Source: Candidatus Eiseniibacteriota bacterium
Lineage (GTDB): Bacteria; JAFGKV01
Length of the DNA stretch: 31,410 nucleotides
Direction: 5' to 3'
Assembly: GCA_025453925.1 (NCBI GenBank)
Contig: JALOPK010000021.1
Coordinates: forward strand, 1-31,410
The translations under genes and the position numbers were made by a program. The stretch's first letter is position 1, and every line of letters starts with the position of its first letter. This document shows positions 8,094-16,494 of this stretch, piece after piece. A model generated the notes under the pieces. That model worked only from the letters and a program-made list of their open reading frames with translations, was not told the origin of the DNA and searched no databases.

Positions 8094-8117
8094 TCAGGCC
8101 TCGAAGGTAGCCGCGGG

Positions 8118-8402
8118 TCAGGTTGGATCGCTCAGGAGCAGAAGACGGAGCTTGTCCGACGAGAGATTGGTAATGAACTCCACGACATCAGTCTGGGCCT
8201 GTGCTTCATCCACCTCGAACTCCTCGCAGATGAGCTTGGTGATCGCCCCGACGGTGTTCGCTCCATCCGACAGCTCCCAGATGCGCGTACCGACATCATC
8301 GAGGGAGTGAAGCATGCTGTCCTCCGCGGAGATCAGAATTGCCTCGCCTTCAATCACACGCCATGCCACGTCCTTGTTCCTGGTCACCACTTTGTCGAGC
8401 AT
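8118..8402 (-). CDS. PqqD-family peptide chaperone / RiPP recognition element
   Basis: 94 residues, the normal PqqD size. It shows the typical layout of a strand-rich N-terminus (I-L-I-S motif), the H-S-L-D-D-V-G-T-R-I-W-E-L segment around residues 32-45, and a C-terminal helix bundle (V-V-E-F-I-T-N-L). Such proteins bind the leader of a substrate peptide and hand it to the radical SAM enzyme, here the next gene. ATG 8402 follows a GGAGGATA ribosome binding site. It is the first gene of a three-gene operon with a promoter at 8462-8490. Confidence 0.9.
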   Translation of the reverse strand: MLDKVVTRNKDVAWRVIEGEAILISAEDSMLHSLDDVGTRIWELSDGANTVGAITKLICEEFEVDEAQAQTDVVEFITNLSSDKLRLLLLSDPT

Positions 8403-8461
8403 CGAACACTATCCTCCAGATAGAACACCGGGAGCGGGAGAGTCTGGTCAACAAACGGATA

Positions 8462-8490
8462 AAGTTATGGCCCCAGGGCGCCTTGGTCAA
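8462..8490 (-). promoter_or_regulatory. Sigma70-like promoter of the PqqD / radical SAM operon
   Basis: On the minus strand TTGACC (8490-8485), a 17-base spacer and TAACTT (8467-8462) are seen, about 60 bases before the PqqD start codon. A second TTGACC (8451-8446) lies downstream with a poorer -10. The dense AT stretch at 8458-8468 stands out in otherwise GC-rich DNA. Confidence 0.55.
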
Positions 8491-8631
8491 CGACGCGTGC
8501 CCCGGAATCCGCGGCGCGGCTGGCAGGCACACAGTCGCCGTCTCCCCGTGACGGTCCGTATGGCCGGAGTCCGCGCGAGCCTGCGCCATCGTCGATGAAG
8601 GCTCGCCACGGGAGTTCGTTCTTCTCGCACA

Positions 8632-10674
8632 CTATGGCGCCCCAAGGGCGTCCGGCAGCGATCGGGCCCGATTCACCTCAGGATGCGGGAGCGCCTCCAC
8701 CGCGATCCAATCGAGCCGTACGCCATTGATCCAGGCTCTGCCCTGGTGCTTCCCATCCAGCGGGCTGACCCTAAGCGAAAGAAGCTGGCGTCCGTCAGGG
8801 CGCATGACCGAGGCCGGCGCCACGACACTCACCAGGCTGTCGGACGACCCGAACTGGCCGAGTTTGCGCCCGTTCAGAAACACCTGGGCAACGGACCGCC
8901 CGAACAGTGAGTCCGGATTGAGGCCGAAGGTGATCCTCGTGTCCAGAGCAACCGCATGGAGCTCGATGACCGGCAATTCCCCCGACCACCGCGCCTGCGT
9001 GCCGTCAGCGAGCGGCGCCGAGAACAGATGCCCCTGGCCGCAGGGGCCGAGATCATGGAACGCGACGGTCTCGTCAACCGGTGGAGGAGATTCCCCCAGC
9101 CAGTACCACGTGTGGCTCGCGGCATGCACGATGCGATCGGGCCGCCAGTTTCGTGAGACCAGGATCTTCACACTGCCCGCACGATCGAGAGTGGTCAGGT
9201 CGGCGCTCTGCACGTTCACACTCGGCAGCCAGAACAGACCCGAGTAGAGCGCAGTCCACAGCTCCGGAGTCAGCTCCGACCTGTCCACCATCACCGTCGC
9301 CTTTGGAGGCACCGCTCGATGCAGGCGCCAGAGGCCGCATTCCGAGGCCTCCCGAGCCCTGCTCAGGGCCACCTCATGGGCCAGCGCGTCGTGGGAGACC
9401 AGGAGAAACAACAGTGCGCACACCGCCGCTGCGGCAGTCCTCAGCCTTCTGCTCCCGGTCATGACCAGTAGTCCCGGAGCCGCGGCCAGGACCGCCACGG
9501 CGAGCTTGATGGGGAGCGCCCCGAGGATCGAACCGAAGCTGAGAACGGACAGGCCGAGTCCGGCGGAAGAGAGTGTTTGCCCCAGCTTGTAGCCGCCGCT
9601 GGGCCACGCCAGAACCGCCAGCGCTGCCCCCGCGAGAGGGAGTAGCCAATGCAATCGCCGTGGACGGAACTCCAGCGACAGCAGCCACGGGACCACCGCG
9701 GCGATCCCGGGATCGAGATAGCGGCCGACAACGCGGTACGACTCCGCGTTCGGTCCCGCGGACCCGTATTGCATGTACCCGATGGTCATCAGCGCCTGAC
9801 CGGCGACAATGACCGCGAGGAACCGACGGATGGGTGTGTCACCCGAAGCGGCGCGTCCCCCAAGGCGCCATACCAAGCCGGCCGATCCCACGATCACCAG
9901 GGCAAGCGTGGTGCCGGCATTGCCGAGCAAGGTGCGCCAGCCCTGAATCGAGCCGAGCGTCTTGGCTGCAACCGATGCGGTGGCCAGGGGGTGATAGGTC
10001 TTGAGGATCGATGTCGGGAGGATGGCGAGCAGCAGAACGGTCAGACAGGTCATCCCTACTGCGGTCCCCTGCACCCAGCGGGACAGTGCGCGCCGGTCGG
10101 TCGTGACTCCGATCAGGAACGCACACGGCACAATGATGCCCGTCGCCCGGCAGAAGAGGGCCGCCAGAGACGCGGCCCATCCGACCAAGAGCCATCCGCC
10201 CTTTGGGGCACCAACGGCTCGGTACAGCGAGAATGCCGCCAGCTGCAGAAGAACCAGCGACAGGTTCTCACTCATGACCAAGGGGACATAGCTCACCGCC
10301 GCGGGTATCGCCAAGCAGGCCGCGGCGACCAGCGGCGCCGGCACGACGGACCGTGCACGCCTCGCTATCGCGTACGCCAGGACCCCGCCCAGCAGCCACA
10401 GTGCGACGTTGATCATCTGGTACCCGGCGTACGCGGCGCGGATGTCGGGAATCAGACTGGCAGGAGAGAGAATCGCCGCGTACAGCGGCGGGTAGTTCAT
10501 CGTGCCGGGCACATCAGGGATGAGAAAACGCCGGTGGGCAAGGTTCCAGGCGCCCCGCGCATACATGGTCTCGTCGGCGACCAGCCATGGCGTCCGGTGG
10601 AGAAGGAGAGGGTAGGCGATACCGCCGAGGGCAATGATCAGCACCACCAACAACGCGACGCGTGTCCGGCTCAT
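8632..10674 (-). CDS. Membrane glycosyltransferase-like protein (GT-C / ArnT-PMT type)
   Basis: 680 residues from ATG 10674, whose ATGA overlaps the stop of the upstream methyltransferase gene. The first membrane helix (about 5-22) is followed by a short loop with ADE, the acidic motif GT-C enzymes of the PMT/ArnT class carry after TM1. About ten further hydrophobic helices run to roughly residue 435. The C-terminal 230 residues are soluble and strand-rich, probably extracytoplasmic. These enzymes transfer a sugar from a polyprenyl-phosphate donor to lipid or protein. Acceptor and donor cannot be read here. A longer frame upstream to 10872 overlaps the methyltransferase and is rejected as a start. 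The exact GT family is uncertain. Confidence 0.8.
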   Translation of the reverse strand: MSRTRVALLVVLIIALGGIAYPLLLHRTPWLVADETMYARGAWNLAHRRFLIPDVPGTMNYPPLYAAILSPASLIPDIRAAYAGYQMINVALWLLGGVLAYAIARRARSVVPAPLVAAACLAIPAAVSYVPLVMSENLSLVLLQLAAFSLYRAVGAPKGGWLLVGWAASLAALFCRATGIIVPCAFLIGVTTDRRALSRWVQGTAVGMTCLTVLLLAILPTSILKTYHPLATASVAAKTLGSIQGWRTLLGNAGTTLALVIVGSAGLVWRLGGRAASGDTPIRRFLAVIVAGQALMTIGYMQYGSAGPNAESYRVVGRYLDPGIAAVVPWLLSLEFRPRRLHWLLPLAGAALAVLAWPSGGYKLGQTLSSAGLGLSVLSFGSILGALPIKLAVAVLAAAPGLLVMTGSRRLRTAAAAVCALLFLLVSHDALAHEVALSRAREASECGLWRLHRAVPPKATVMVDRSELTPELWTALYSGLFWLPSVNVQSADLTTLDRAGSVKILVSRNWRPDRIVHAASHTWYWLGESPPPVDETVAFHDLGPCGQGHLFSAPLADGTQARWSGELPVIELHAVALDTRITFGLNPDSLFGRSVAQVFLNGRKLGQFGSSDSLVSVVAPASVMRPDGRQLLSLRVSPLDGKHQGRAWINGVRLDWIAVEALPHPEVNRARSLPDALGAP

Positions 10675-11498
10675 CGCTTTCGCCCCACCAGGCCCGTCGT
10701 CGAGTCGTCCCACACTACGGAGAAGCCCGCTCGCCTCAGCCGCTCGGCCGTGTTGTGCACGAACACCATCCCTTTCCGTTTGCTGTACGGCAGCCCCGTG
10801 TAGTGGTAGATCCGACCTCCCGGGCGGAGGACCCGATGAAGGGAATCGTAGAAAGATCTCCCGTACAGCCATCCTGCCAAGGAGAATCGAGGTGGATCAT
10901 GCACTATGGCGTCGAACACCCCATCGGCGCACCGCTCAACGAGGCGCTCCGCCGGCACGGCATGGAAGAGGAGCCCATGCGACCCTTGCGGCGGACTCCA
11001 CGGGTTGTACCTCCGCAGAACGCGGACCGCGGGATTCGGTTCGGTGCTCACCACCATCCCGGCACCGGCCTCAATCGCCCACGCCGCCGTGTATCCGAGG
11101 CCACCGCAGGTGTCCAGCACCCAATCCCCGCGCCGCACCACACACAATGCTTTGGCCTGCGCGTCACCCCACGGATCCTCCACCCGGTGCATCTGGATTC
11201 CCGCGATGGTCAGAGTCGGTGCACGCCCCGCGAACACCAGCTTGTGGAGCCTTCCCTCGTGGACCATCTGGAGGGGCATGAAGGCCCCGTCCGGGCCGGC
11301 AAAGACAATCAGATCGCGGAACCGCGCGGCGGCCTTGAGGGTCTCATCGGTGAGCTGGTCCTTGTCAAAGGTGACGCCATCATCGACCCGTTGAACTGCC
11401 ACCATGGTGCGACCGAGATCAAGGCTCAGGCTGGTGTGCGTGCCCAGGGGCAGCGTCAGCATGGTTCGGGCGAGGGATGACGGCAACCAGACTCCCAT
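10671..11498 (-). CDS. Class I SAM-dependent methyltransferase (COG2521 / spermine-synthase-like)
   Basis: 275 residues. SAM-binding motif I is VLDTCGGLGYTAA (about residue 126 on), an acidic E-P-N-P end of strand 2 follows at about 152, and the active-site-like HDPPRF segment lies near 199. The N-terminal 110 residues are a strand-rich domain as in the predicted methyltransferases first noted in archaea (COG2521). The substrate is unknown. AAGGAGAT sits four bases before ATG 11498. The end overlaps the glycosyltransferase start by four bases, so the two products are probably made together. The start region overlaps the plus-strand promoter of the divergent operon. Confidence 0.82.
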   Translation of the reverse strand: MGVWLPSSLARTMLTLPLGTHTSLSLDLGRTMVAVQRVDDGVTFDKDQLTDETLKAAARFRDLIVFAGPDGAFMPLQMVHEGRLHKLVFAGRAPTLTIAGIQMHRVEDPWGDAQAKALCVVRRGDWVLDTCGGLGYTAAWAIEAGAGMVVSTEPNPAVRVLRRYNPWSPPQGSHGLLFHAVPAERLVERCADGVFDAIVHDPPRFSLAGWLYGRSFYDSLHRVLRPGGRIYHYTGLPYSKRKGMVFVHNTAERLRRAGFSVVWDDSTTGLVGRKR

Positions 11499-11508
11499 GG
11501 AGATCTCC

Positions 11509-11538
11509 TTGACCGTGAGGATCGACCCAAGCTAATAT
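11509..11538 (+). promoter_or_regulatory. Strong sigma70-like promoter of the plus-strand operon
   Basis: TTGACC (11509-11514), an 18-base spacer and TAATAT (11533-11538), about 90 bases before the GTG start of the Cys4 protein. It overlaps the ribosome-binding region of the divergent methyltransferase gene, so the two directions may interfere. Confidence 0.6.
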
Positions 11539-11626
11539 ATAGAGCTCTTGCCAAATCTCTCGCGACTCTCGTGAGTCGCCGCACTTTCGCAACCTACTGC
11601 GATCATCATCATATTGGAGGACAACG

Positions 11627-11827
11627 GTGGCCAAGGACCGTAGCTTCACTGCGAAACTCGCCCATGAAACCCTTCGACATCGCGTCACCTGCCCCGTCTG
11701 CAACAAGGAACTGGAGCCGTATCTCGTCGTTCGCCCGGCGAGCACAGGCGACTCCAGCGGCCAGCGGTTCCGCAAGCAGCGCGTCAAGGTCTGCGCCTGC
11801 AACCGTGCCGAGTTGGGGCTCTCCTGA
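11627..11827 (+). CDS. Small Cys4 (zinc-ribbon-like) protein
   Basis: 66 residues, very basic. One CxxC pair (Cys22, Cys25 in CPVC) and one CxC pair (Cys56, Cys58) are suited to bind one metal ion, as in small zinc ribbons. The start is GTG 11627 with TTGGAGG six bases upstream. It is the first gene after the divergent promoter, followed 59 bases later by the DUF1844 gene. No function is recognised; nucleic-acid or ribosome association would fit the basic charge but is a guess. Confidence 0.75.
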   Translation: MAKDRSFTAKLAHETLRHRVTCPVCNKELEPYLVVRPASTGDSSGQRFRKQRVKVCACNRAELGLS

Positions 11828-11886
11828 CCATGGAGAGCTCTTCATTCCGGTGACTGGGCGGTTCAGACTCTTCATGGAGGCTCGTC

Positions 11887-12255
11887 GTGGAACATGACAG
11901 CACGCAGGCCGGCCGCGCGGTGAATGACGAACCCCTTCTCATGGCTCTGGTGGGCAATCTACAGGTCATGACCTATGTCTACCTCGGCAAGCTGGCCGAC
12001 CCCGCGGGCGGCGACGCGGTGCGGAATCTGCCCGCTGCGAAGGCCAGCATCGACACTCTGCAAATGTTGCGGCGCAAGACTGCGGGCAACCTCACGGAGG
12101 CGGAAGCACGGCTCCTCGACCACGTCATCTTCGAACTGCAGATGAACTATGTGGACGAATCCTCTCGCCCCGAATCCTCGGCATCCGTCGAGACGCCGGC
12201 CGAGACCGAGGCTGCTCCGAGTGCTCCCAACGGGGACCCCCCTGAGGAGACATAG
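11887..12255 (+). CDS. DUF1844 domain protein
   Basis: 122 residues. The core (about 17-87) matches the DUF1844 pattern: a helical start with LMALVGNLQVMTYVYLGKL, then the A-x-x-S-I-D-T-L-x-M-L segment, then an N-L-T-x-x-E-x-x-L-L-D end. The tail from residue 90 is Glu/Pro/Ala-rich and probably disordered. GTG 11887 has GGAGG six bases upstream. The family is widespread, short and of unknown function. The stop is seven bases before the BamD-like gene, so they are co-transcribed. Confidence 0.85.
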   Translation: MEHDSTQAGRAVNDEPLLMALVGNLQVMTYVYLGKLADPAGGDAVRNLPAAKASIDTLQMLRRKTAGNLTEAEARLLDHVIFELQMNYVDESSRPESSASVETPAETEAAPSAPNGDPPEET

Positions 12256-12262
12256 AGGTCGC

Positions 12263-13030
12263 ATGAGTCTGCGGCTTCTCTGTCTGTCCGGGGTCGGGAT
12301 CGCCAGCGCCATGATTGGGTGTGCATCGGTGCCGTCACCCCCGCCCGCCGGTGGCGCGGAGACCGTCTTGTGGGCCCAGCGCGTCATGGCCACCGGGCAC
12401 TATCGCCCGGCCGCAGAGGAACTCGAACGCTTGGTGCTCAACTTCCCCGACCAGGGCTTCTCCGACCAGGCTCAGTTCCTCTTGGGCGAAGCCCACATGG
12501 GCCTCGGGGAATACCTCGTTGCCGAAAGCGCGTTCCGCATGCTGATCGACAGCTACCCCGCCAGTCAGTTTCGCGATGACGCTGAGCTTGCCATCGCGCT
12601 CTGCTACGCGCGCCAGTCGGTGAACCACCGTCTCGATCAATCGTCCACGGTTGCCGCTGAACGGGCACTGGAGCAATTCGTCGAAGATCACCCCAATGGC
12701 CTCCTGGTACCCCGGGCGCAGCAGGAGCTCCGACACGTGCGGGAGAGGCTGTCACTCAAGCTTCTCGATTCTGCTCGATTCTACCTCAAGCGCGGGAGAA
12801 CCGAGGCGGCGCGGGTGTATGCCGATCAGATCATGGAACGCTACCCGTCGTCCCACGCGGCGCTGGAGGCGCGCTTCCTCAGGGGCCGTTGCGCCGAGAA
12901 GGATGGGAACGCCCAGGAAGCCGCCATTGAGTACGCCGCCCTACTGGAGGATCTGCCTGCCGCCGACCCTCTCCGGAATGAGGCGCTCGAGCGGCTTTCG
13001 GAGATACGCAGCAAGCTTGACGGCGCATAA
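12263..13030 (+). CDS. BamD-like outer-membrane assembly lipoprotein (TPR)
   Basis: 255 residues from ATG 12263. A signal peptide ends in M-I-G-C (Cys20), a usable lipobox, so the mature protein should be lipid-anchored, probably in the outer membrane. The rest is helical repeats with TPR features: A-x-x-E-L-E-R-L-V-L-N-F-P near 58, a second repeat with F-R-M-L-I-D-S-Y-P near 95, and a third with A-D-Q-I-M-E-R-Y-P near 190. This is the layout of BamD/YfiO, which helps the BAM complex insert beta-barrels; the barrels at 28207-29569 would be typical clients. A longer upstream frame overlaps DUF1844 and is rejected. Confidence 0.8.
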   Translation: MSLRLLCLSGVGIASAMIGCASVPSPPPAGGAETVLWAQRVMATGHYRPAAEELERLVLNFPDQGFSDQAQFLLGEAHMGLGEYLVAESAFRMLIDSYPASQFRDDAELAIALCYARQSVNHRLDQSSTVAAERALEQFVEDHPNGLLVPRAQQELRHVRERLSLKLLDSARFYLKRGRTEAARVYADQIMERYPSSHAALEARFLRGRCAEKDGNAQEAAIEYAALLEDLPAADPLRNEALERLSEIRSKLDGA

Positions 13031-13052
13031 GGGCGGCCGGCCGGCCCCCGCG

Positions 13053-14888
13053 GTGCATGCCTCCGCGTCATGCGCGATCCTCGACGACGTGCGGCGGAGG
13101 CCGAGTCTATTGCCTGACCTCCCCGGGATCTACATCTTCAGAGACTCCTCGAACACAATCGTCTACATCGGGAAGGCCGATCGCCTGCGAGATCGCGTGC
13201 GAAGCTATCTCGCCCCCAACGGACCCACGCATCCCCGGACCAGACGCATGGTCGCACGGGCTCGGTCGGTTGAAACCGTCGTGACCGCGAACCGCAGGGA
13301 GGCCTTGGTTTTGGAAGCGACGCTGGTCCGCCGGCACAAGCCAGCCTTCAACGTCAACCTTCGGGACGGTCAGCGTTATCCGTATGTCTGCTTCACAGAG
13401 GGGCCGTATCCGAGGGTTGTCGTCACCCGCGTTCCGGCGGCGTACGCCGGCCCCTGCCACGGCCCCTACACCGAAGTGCGGGCGTTGCGGGAGGCATTAC
13501 GGATCCTCCGGGCGGTGGTCCCTCTCCGGACCTGCACGGACAGTCAGCTCACGTCGAGGCGCACTCCCTGTCTTCTGTTCCAGATGAAGCGATGTCTCGC
13601 GCCCTGCTGCGTGCCGGGGCTTTCTCCACAGTACGACCAACTGGTCCGTCGCGCCTCGGACGTTCTGGAGGGGCGCGTGCGGGCCGTGGTCGCCGATCTG
13701 CGCCATCTCATGGAGGAGCACGCACGGGAACTGCGGTATGAGGAAGCCGCCGTGGCGAGGGACCGAATCGCATCGCTGCTGCGACTGACGCAGCGCCAGC
13801 AGGTGGTGCTGCGCGCTCCCCGTTCTCTGGACGCCGTGGCAATCGCCCACGCCGGCCCGGTCGCGGTGGCTGCGGTGCGGCGCGTCAGGGAGGGCGTGCT
13901 GGTGGGGCAACTGGTGTTGCCCCTCAAGGGCGTGGACGCCGAAACCGCAGCGCCGGAGCTCCTCGACGCGTTTCTCTCTCACTACTACGCCACCGCACCC
14001 GTGCCCCCGGTGATTCTCGTGGCCGAACCCCCCCGTGACGCCTCGACGCTGGAGGGCTTCCTCAGCGAGGCGCGGTCCGGCCGGATGCGGCTTTGTGTTC
14101 CCCGGCGGGGCGTGGGCGCGGAGCTGGTTCGCGGGGCACAACGAAACGCGGCCAAAGCGTTGGAAGAGGAGTTGACCACTTCCCAGGACTGGGAACGTCG
14201 GGTGCCTCCCGCCCTTGTGAGGCTCACCGAGGTGCTGGCGCTGGCGGCGCCCCCCCGGCGTGTGGTCGGGATGGATGCGTCGCATCTCGGCGGCGGGGAA
14301 CGGGTGGCATCTCTTGTGGTCTTTGTCGAGGGGCGTGCCCGCGCGTCTGCGTATCGGCGTTATCGAATCAGGGGGGATGCCCGGGATGACGCCAACATGC
14401 TCGGCGAGGTCGCGGAACGCTGGAGTCTCCGGGTGGCGACGGGAGAGCTGGAACGGCCCGATCTGCTTCTGGTCGACGGGGGACCGGTGCAGGTCGAAGC
14501 AGTGGCCCGCGTCCTTGCGACTCATGACCTGACAGCGGACATCCCGATTGTCGGGTTGGCCAAGAGGGAAGAGACTCTGCACAGGCAGACTCCGCTCCCG
14601 CCGCTGCGACTCACCAGGAGTGATGCCGGCCTTCAGCTCCTGCAGCGGATCCGGGATGAAGCCCACAGGTTTGCCGTGGGGTACCACCGCGCGCGGCGTC
14701 GCCGTAGGGTTCTCCACACCGCCGTGGAGGATCTCCCGGGGATCGGCCCGCGGCGTGCCGCGGCACTTCTCGCGCGGTTCGGCGGCATTGAGGGATTGCG
14801 CGCGGCGTCGCGAGATGATATCCTGAAGACGCCAGGATTCGGGTCTCGGCTCGCGGATGATATCCTGCGGGCCCTTCGGAGGAGGTAG
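13053..14888 (+). CDS. uvrC: Excinuclease ABC subunit C
   Basis: About 611 residues from GTG 13053, close to the usual UvrC length. Order of domains: a GIY-YIG nuclease (LPGIYIF, then VYIGKA, with catalytic Arg and Glu following); the Cys-rich segment RTC...PC...RCLAPC typical of UvrC; a UVR/UvrB-binding helix pair; the RNase H-like second nuclease (GMDASH, DLLLVDGG and the late His in FAVGYH); and a C-terminal helix-hairpin-helix (LPGIGPRRAAALL). It makes the dual incisions in nucleotide excision repair with UvrB. No good ribosome binding site is visible. TTG 13017 (overlapping the upstream stop) and GTG 13089 are alternative starts. ogt follows directly, making a DNA-repair pair. Confidence 0.95.
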   Translation: MHASASCAILDDVRRRPSLLPDLPGIYIFRDSSNTIVYIGKADRLRDRVRSYLAPNGPTHPRTRRMVARARSVETVVTANRREALVLEATLVRRHKPAFNVNLRDGQRYPYVCFTEGPYPRVVVTRVPAAYAGPCHGPYTEVRALREALRILRAVVPLRTCTDSQLTSRRTPCLLFQMKRCLAPCCVPGLSPQYDQLVRRASDVLEGRVRAVVADLRHLMEEHARELRYEEAAVARDRIASLLRLTQRQQVVLRAPRSLDAVAIAHAGPVAVAAVRRVREGVLVGQLVLPLKGVDAETAAPELLDAFLSHYYATAPVPPVILVAEPPRDASTLEGFLSEARSGRMRLCVPRRGVGAELVRGAQRNAAKALEEELTTSQDWERRVPPALVRLTEVLALAAPPRRVVGMDASHLGGGERVASLVVFVEGRARASAYRRYRIRGDARDDANMLGEVAERWSLRVATGELERPDLLLVDGGPVQVEAVARVLATHDLTADIPIVGLAKREETLHRQTPLPPLRLTRSDAGLQLLQRIRDEAHRFAVGYHRARRRRRVLHTAVEDLPGIGPRRAAALLARFGGIEGLRAASRDDILKTPGFGSRLADDILRALRRR

Positions 14889-14890
14889 CC

Positions 14891-15490
14891 GTGTCTGTTG
14901 ACCCTATCCTCCACTTTGCGACGGTCGACGTTCCTCAGGGGCACATTCTTCTCGTGGCCACGTCCAGGGGACTGGCACGGGTCGTACTGGGGCCTGATCC
15001 CCCGGTCACCTCACGCCTGGAGGAACTCGCTGCCTGCATGCCGGCCCTCATCATGAACCGCGGCAACTCGCTGCTTGCCGGGCTCGCCGGCAGCATGCGG
15101 CGCTACTTCATGGGGCGGAGAGTCGATTTCGGCCGTCTTCCGCTGGATCTTGGCCACGCCACCGCGTTCCAGGAGGCGGTATGGCGGATCACATCGACCA
15201 TACCCTATGGGAGCGTGCGGACCTATGGCTGGCTTGCTTCCCACCTGGATGGACGCGGGTGTGCCCGCGCGGTCGGTCAGGCCCTGGCCCGGAATCCTGT
15301 GCCGGTGGTCGTCCCATGCCATCGCGTGATCGAGGAATCGGGAGCGCATGGCGGGTTCACCGCGGGCGAGCGATGGAAGGGAATCCTCCTCGAGATCGAG
15401 GGAGGAGAGCAACGCTTGAGACTTCGAGAATGCCGGGCGCGGCCTCTCACCAAAGCCGCGCCGCACCATGGAGGACTCGAGGCAGAGTAG
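14891..15490 (+). CDS. ogt: Methylated-DNA--protein-cysteine methyltransferase
   Basis: 199 residues. The suicide-acceptor motif VPCHRV gives Cys143, preceded by the helix-turn-helix recognition region (residues about 100-135, IPYGSVRTYGWLA, then RAVGQAL with the Arg finger region). The N-terminal ribonuclease-like domain (1-85) is present. It removes alkyl groups from O6-alkylguanine, irreversibly alkylating its Cys. The start is GTG 14891, with GGAGG overlapping the end of uvrC. The C-terminus carries a basic tail of about 28 residues beyond the normal domain end. Confidence 0.93.
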   Translation: MSVDPILHFATVDVPQGHILLVATSRGLARVVLGPDPPVTSRLEELAACMPALIMNRGNSLLAGLAGSMRRYFMGRRVDFGRLPLDLGHATAFQEAVWRITSTIPYGSVRTYGWLASHLDGRGCARAVGQALARNPVPVVVPCHRVIEESGAHGGFTAGERWKGILLEIEGGEQRLRLRECRARPLTKAAPHHGGLEAE

Positions 15491-15513
15491 GAGAGGCACG
15501 AAAGGAGGACCCT

Positions 15514-16380
15514 ATGAAGCGTGCCGGATGTGTTGGTTTGTGTGTAGCGGCGATGTTCGCCGTGTGGGGATGCAGCAGCGAAGACGTGGTGAATCCCACG
15601 GAGCTTGAGCCCCCAACGAACTTTCGCGTGACCGCGCTGCCAGCGGATGGTGGGCAGGTCGCTTTGGCGTGGGATGGCGCCGTCGGTGAGTACGTCGGGT
15701 ACCGGATCTACGCGGACACGCAGAGCAGACAGAGTCTCGACGATGCCGAGCAACTCGCCCCCTACCTCGTGGACGACGTCGGATCCGCCACGCAGGCCGC
15801 CACCATCTTCCTGCCCGATTCGCATACGTACTATTACATTCACGTGCGCGCCTACACAGATGACAACGATCTGTCCCGCGCATCCAATGAGCTCCATGTG
15901 ATCGCGCGCCCGCAGGGCCAGAACGCCGTTATCTACGAGTTCCTCGCCGCATCGGGCAACCCTAGTGGGTTTGACCTCTCCACGGGCGAGGCGATCTCCA
16001 TGAGCGTGACCAATGATGAGCGGCACGACCGCGTCGACTTCTTCGTTGGCTACGCCGGAGGTACCGCTGGTGGCGGCGATCTCTATCTCTGGGATCCCCG
16101 AGAGGCGTCCGACCAGTACGAGAACACCGCGGGATTCGCAGGGATGACACAGTCATTCGATAATCTGGAGATCATCCCGGCGGGTACCTCGTTCTCCGAT
16201 CGCGTCTCGGTTTCCGTCGGCAAGGTCGTGGCAGTCAAGGTGACGGACGAGAACGCCATCACCCACTATGCCAAGCTGGAGATCGCCGCGATCGGCGGCA
16301 CCACGCCAAATCGCACCGTGACATTCGAGTGGGCGTATCAGCCGGAGCCGGATCGGCCGGAGCTCGTACCGCAACCCTGA
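15514..16380 (+). CDS. Lipoprotein with Fn3-like domain
   Basis: 288 residues from ATG 15514, with AAAGGAGGA just upstream. A signal peptide ends in AVWGC (Cys20), a lipobox, followed by Ser-Ser-Glu-Asp. Residues about 32-125 look like a fibronectin type III module (P-P-T-N-F-R-V-T-A, then V-A-L-A-W-D, then Y-V-G-Y-R-I-Y, ending S-N-E-L). The second half is strand-rich and unassigned. It is probably an envelope-bound surface or periplasmic protein of unknown role. It is 23 bases after ogt and may share its transcript. Confidence 0.82.
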   Translation: MKRAGCVGLCVAAMFAVWGCSSEDVVNPTELEPPTNFRVTALPADGGQVALAWDGAVGEYVGYRIYADTQSRQSLDDAEQLAPYLVDDVGSATQAATIFLPDSHTYYYIHVRAYTDDNDLSRASNELHVIARPQGQNAVIYEFLAASGNPSGFDLSTGEAISMSVTNDERHDRVDFFVGYAGGTAGGGDLYLWDPREASDQYENTAGFAGMTQSFDNLEIIPAGTSFSDRVSVSVGKVVAVKVTDENAITHYAKLEIAAIGGTTPNRTVTFEWAYQPEPDRPELVPQP

Positions 16381-16446
16381 ACCGGACCGTCAGGCATCCC
16401 GGGGCAGACATGAGACCCTCTCGGCGATGCCGGGTAGACACGTCGA

Positions 16447-16475
16447 AGGGCGGCTCGCACATAGCGGGCCGCCCT
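16447..16475 (+). terminator. 12-bp perfect hairpin before serS, terminator or attenuator-like
   Basis: AGGGCGGCTCGC (16447-16458), loop ACATA, then GCGGGCCGCCCT (16464-16475). All twelve positions pair, one of them G-U. It lies after the lipoprotein stop and only 20 bases before the serS start. The T-rich tail is poor (TCGTTGG), so termination efficiency is uncertain. Confidence 0.5.
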
Positions 16476-16494
16476 CGTTGGATGAGGAGCGTGC

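Noticed and set aside
8350-8589. 79-codon minus-strand frame upstream of PqqD as a RiPP precursor.
   Set aside because: It overlaps the promoter boxes and the PqqD start in another frame, has no ribosome binding site and no leader/core organisation.
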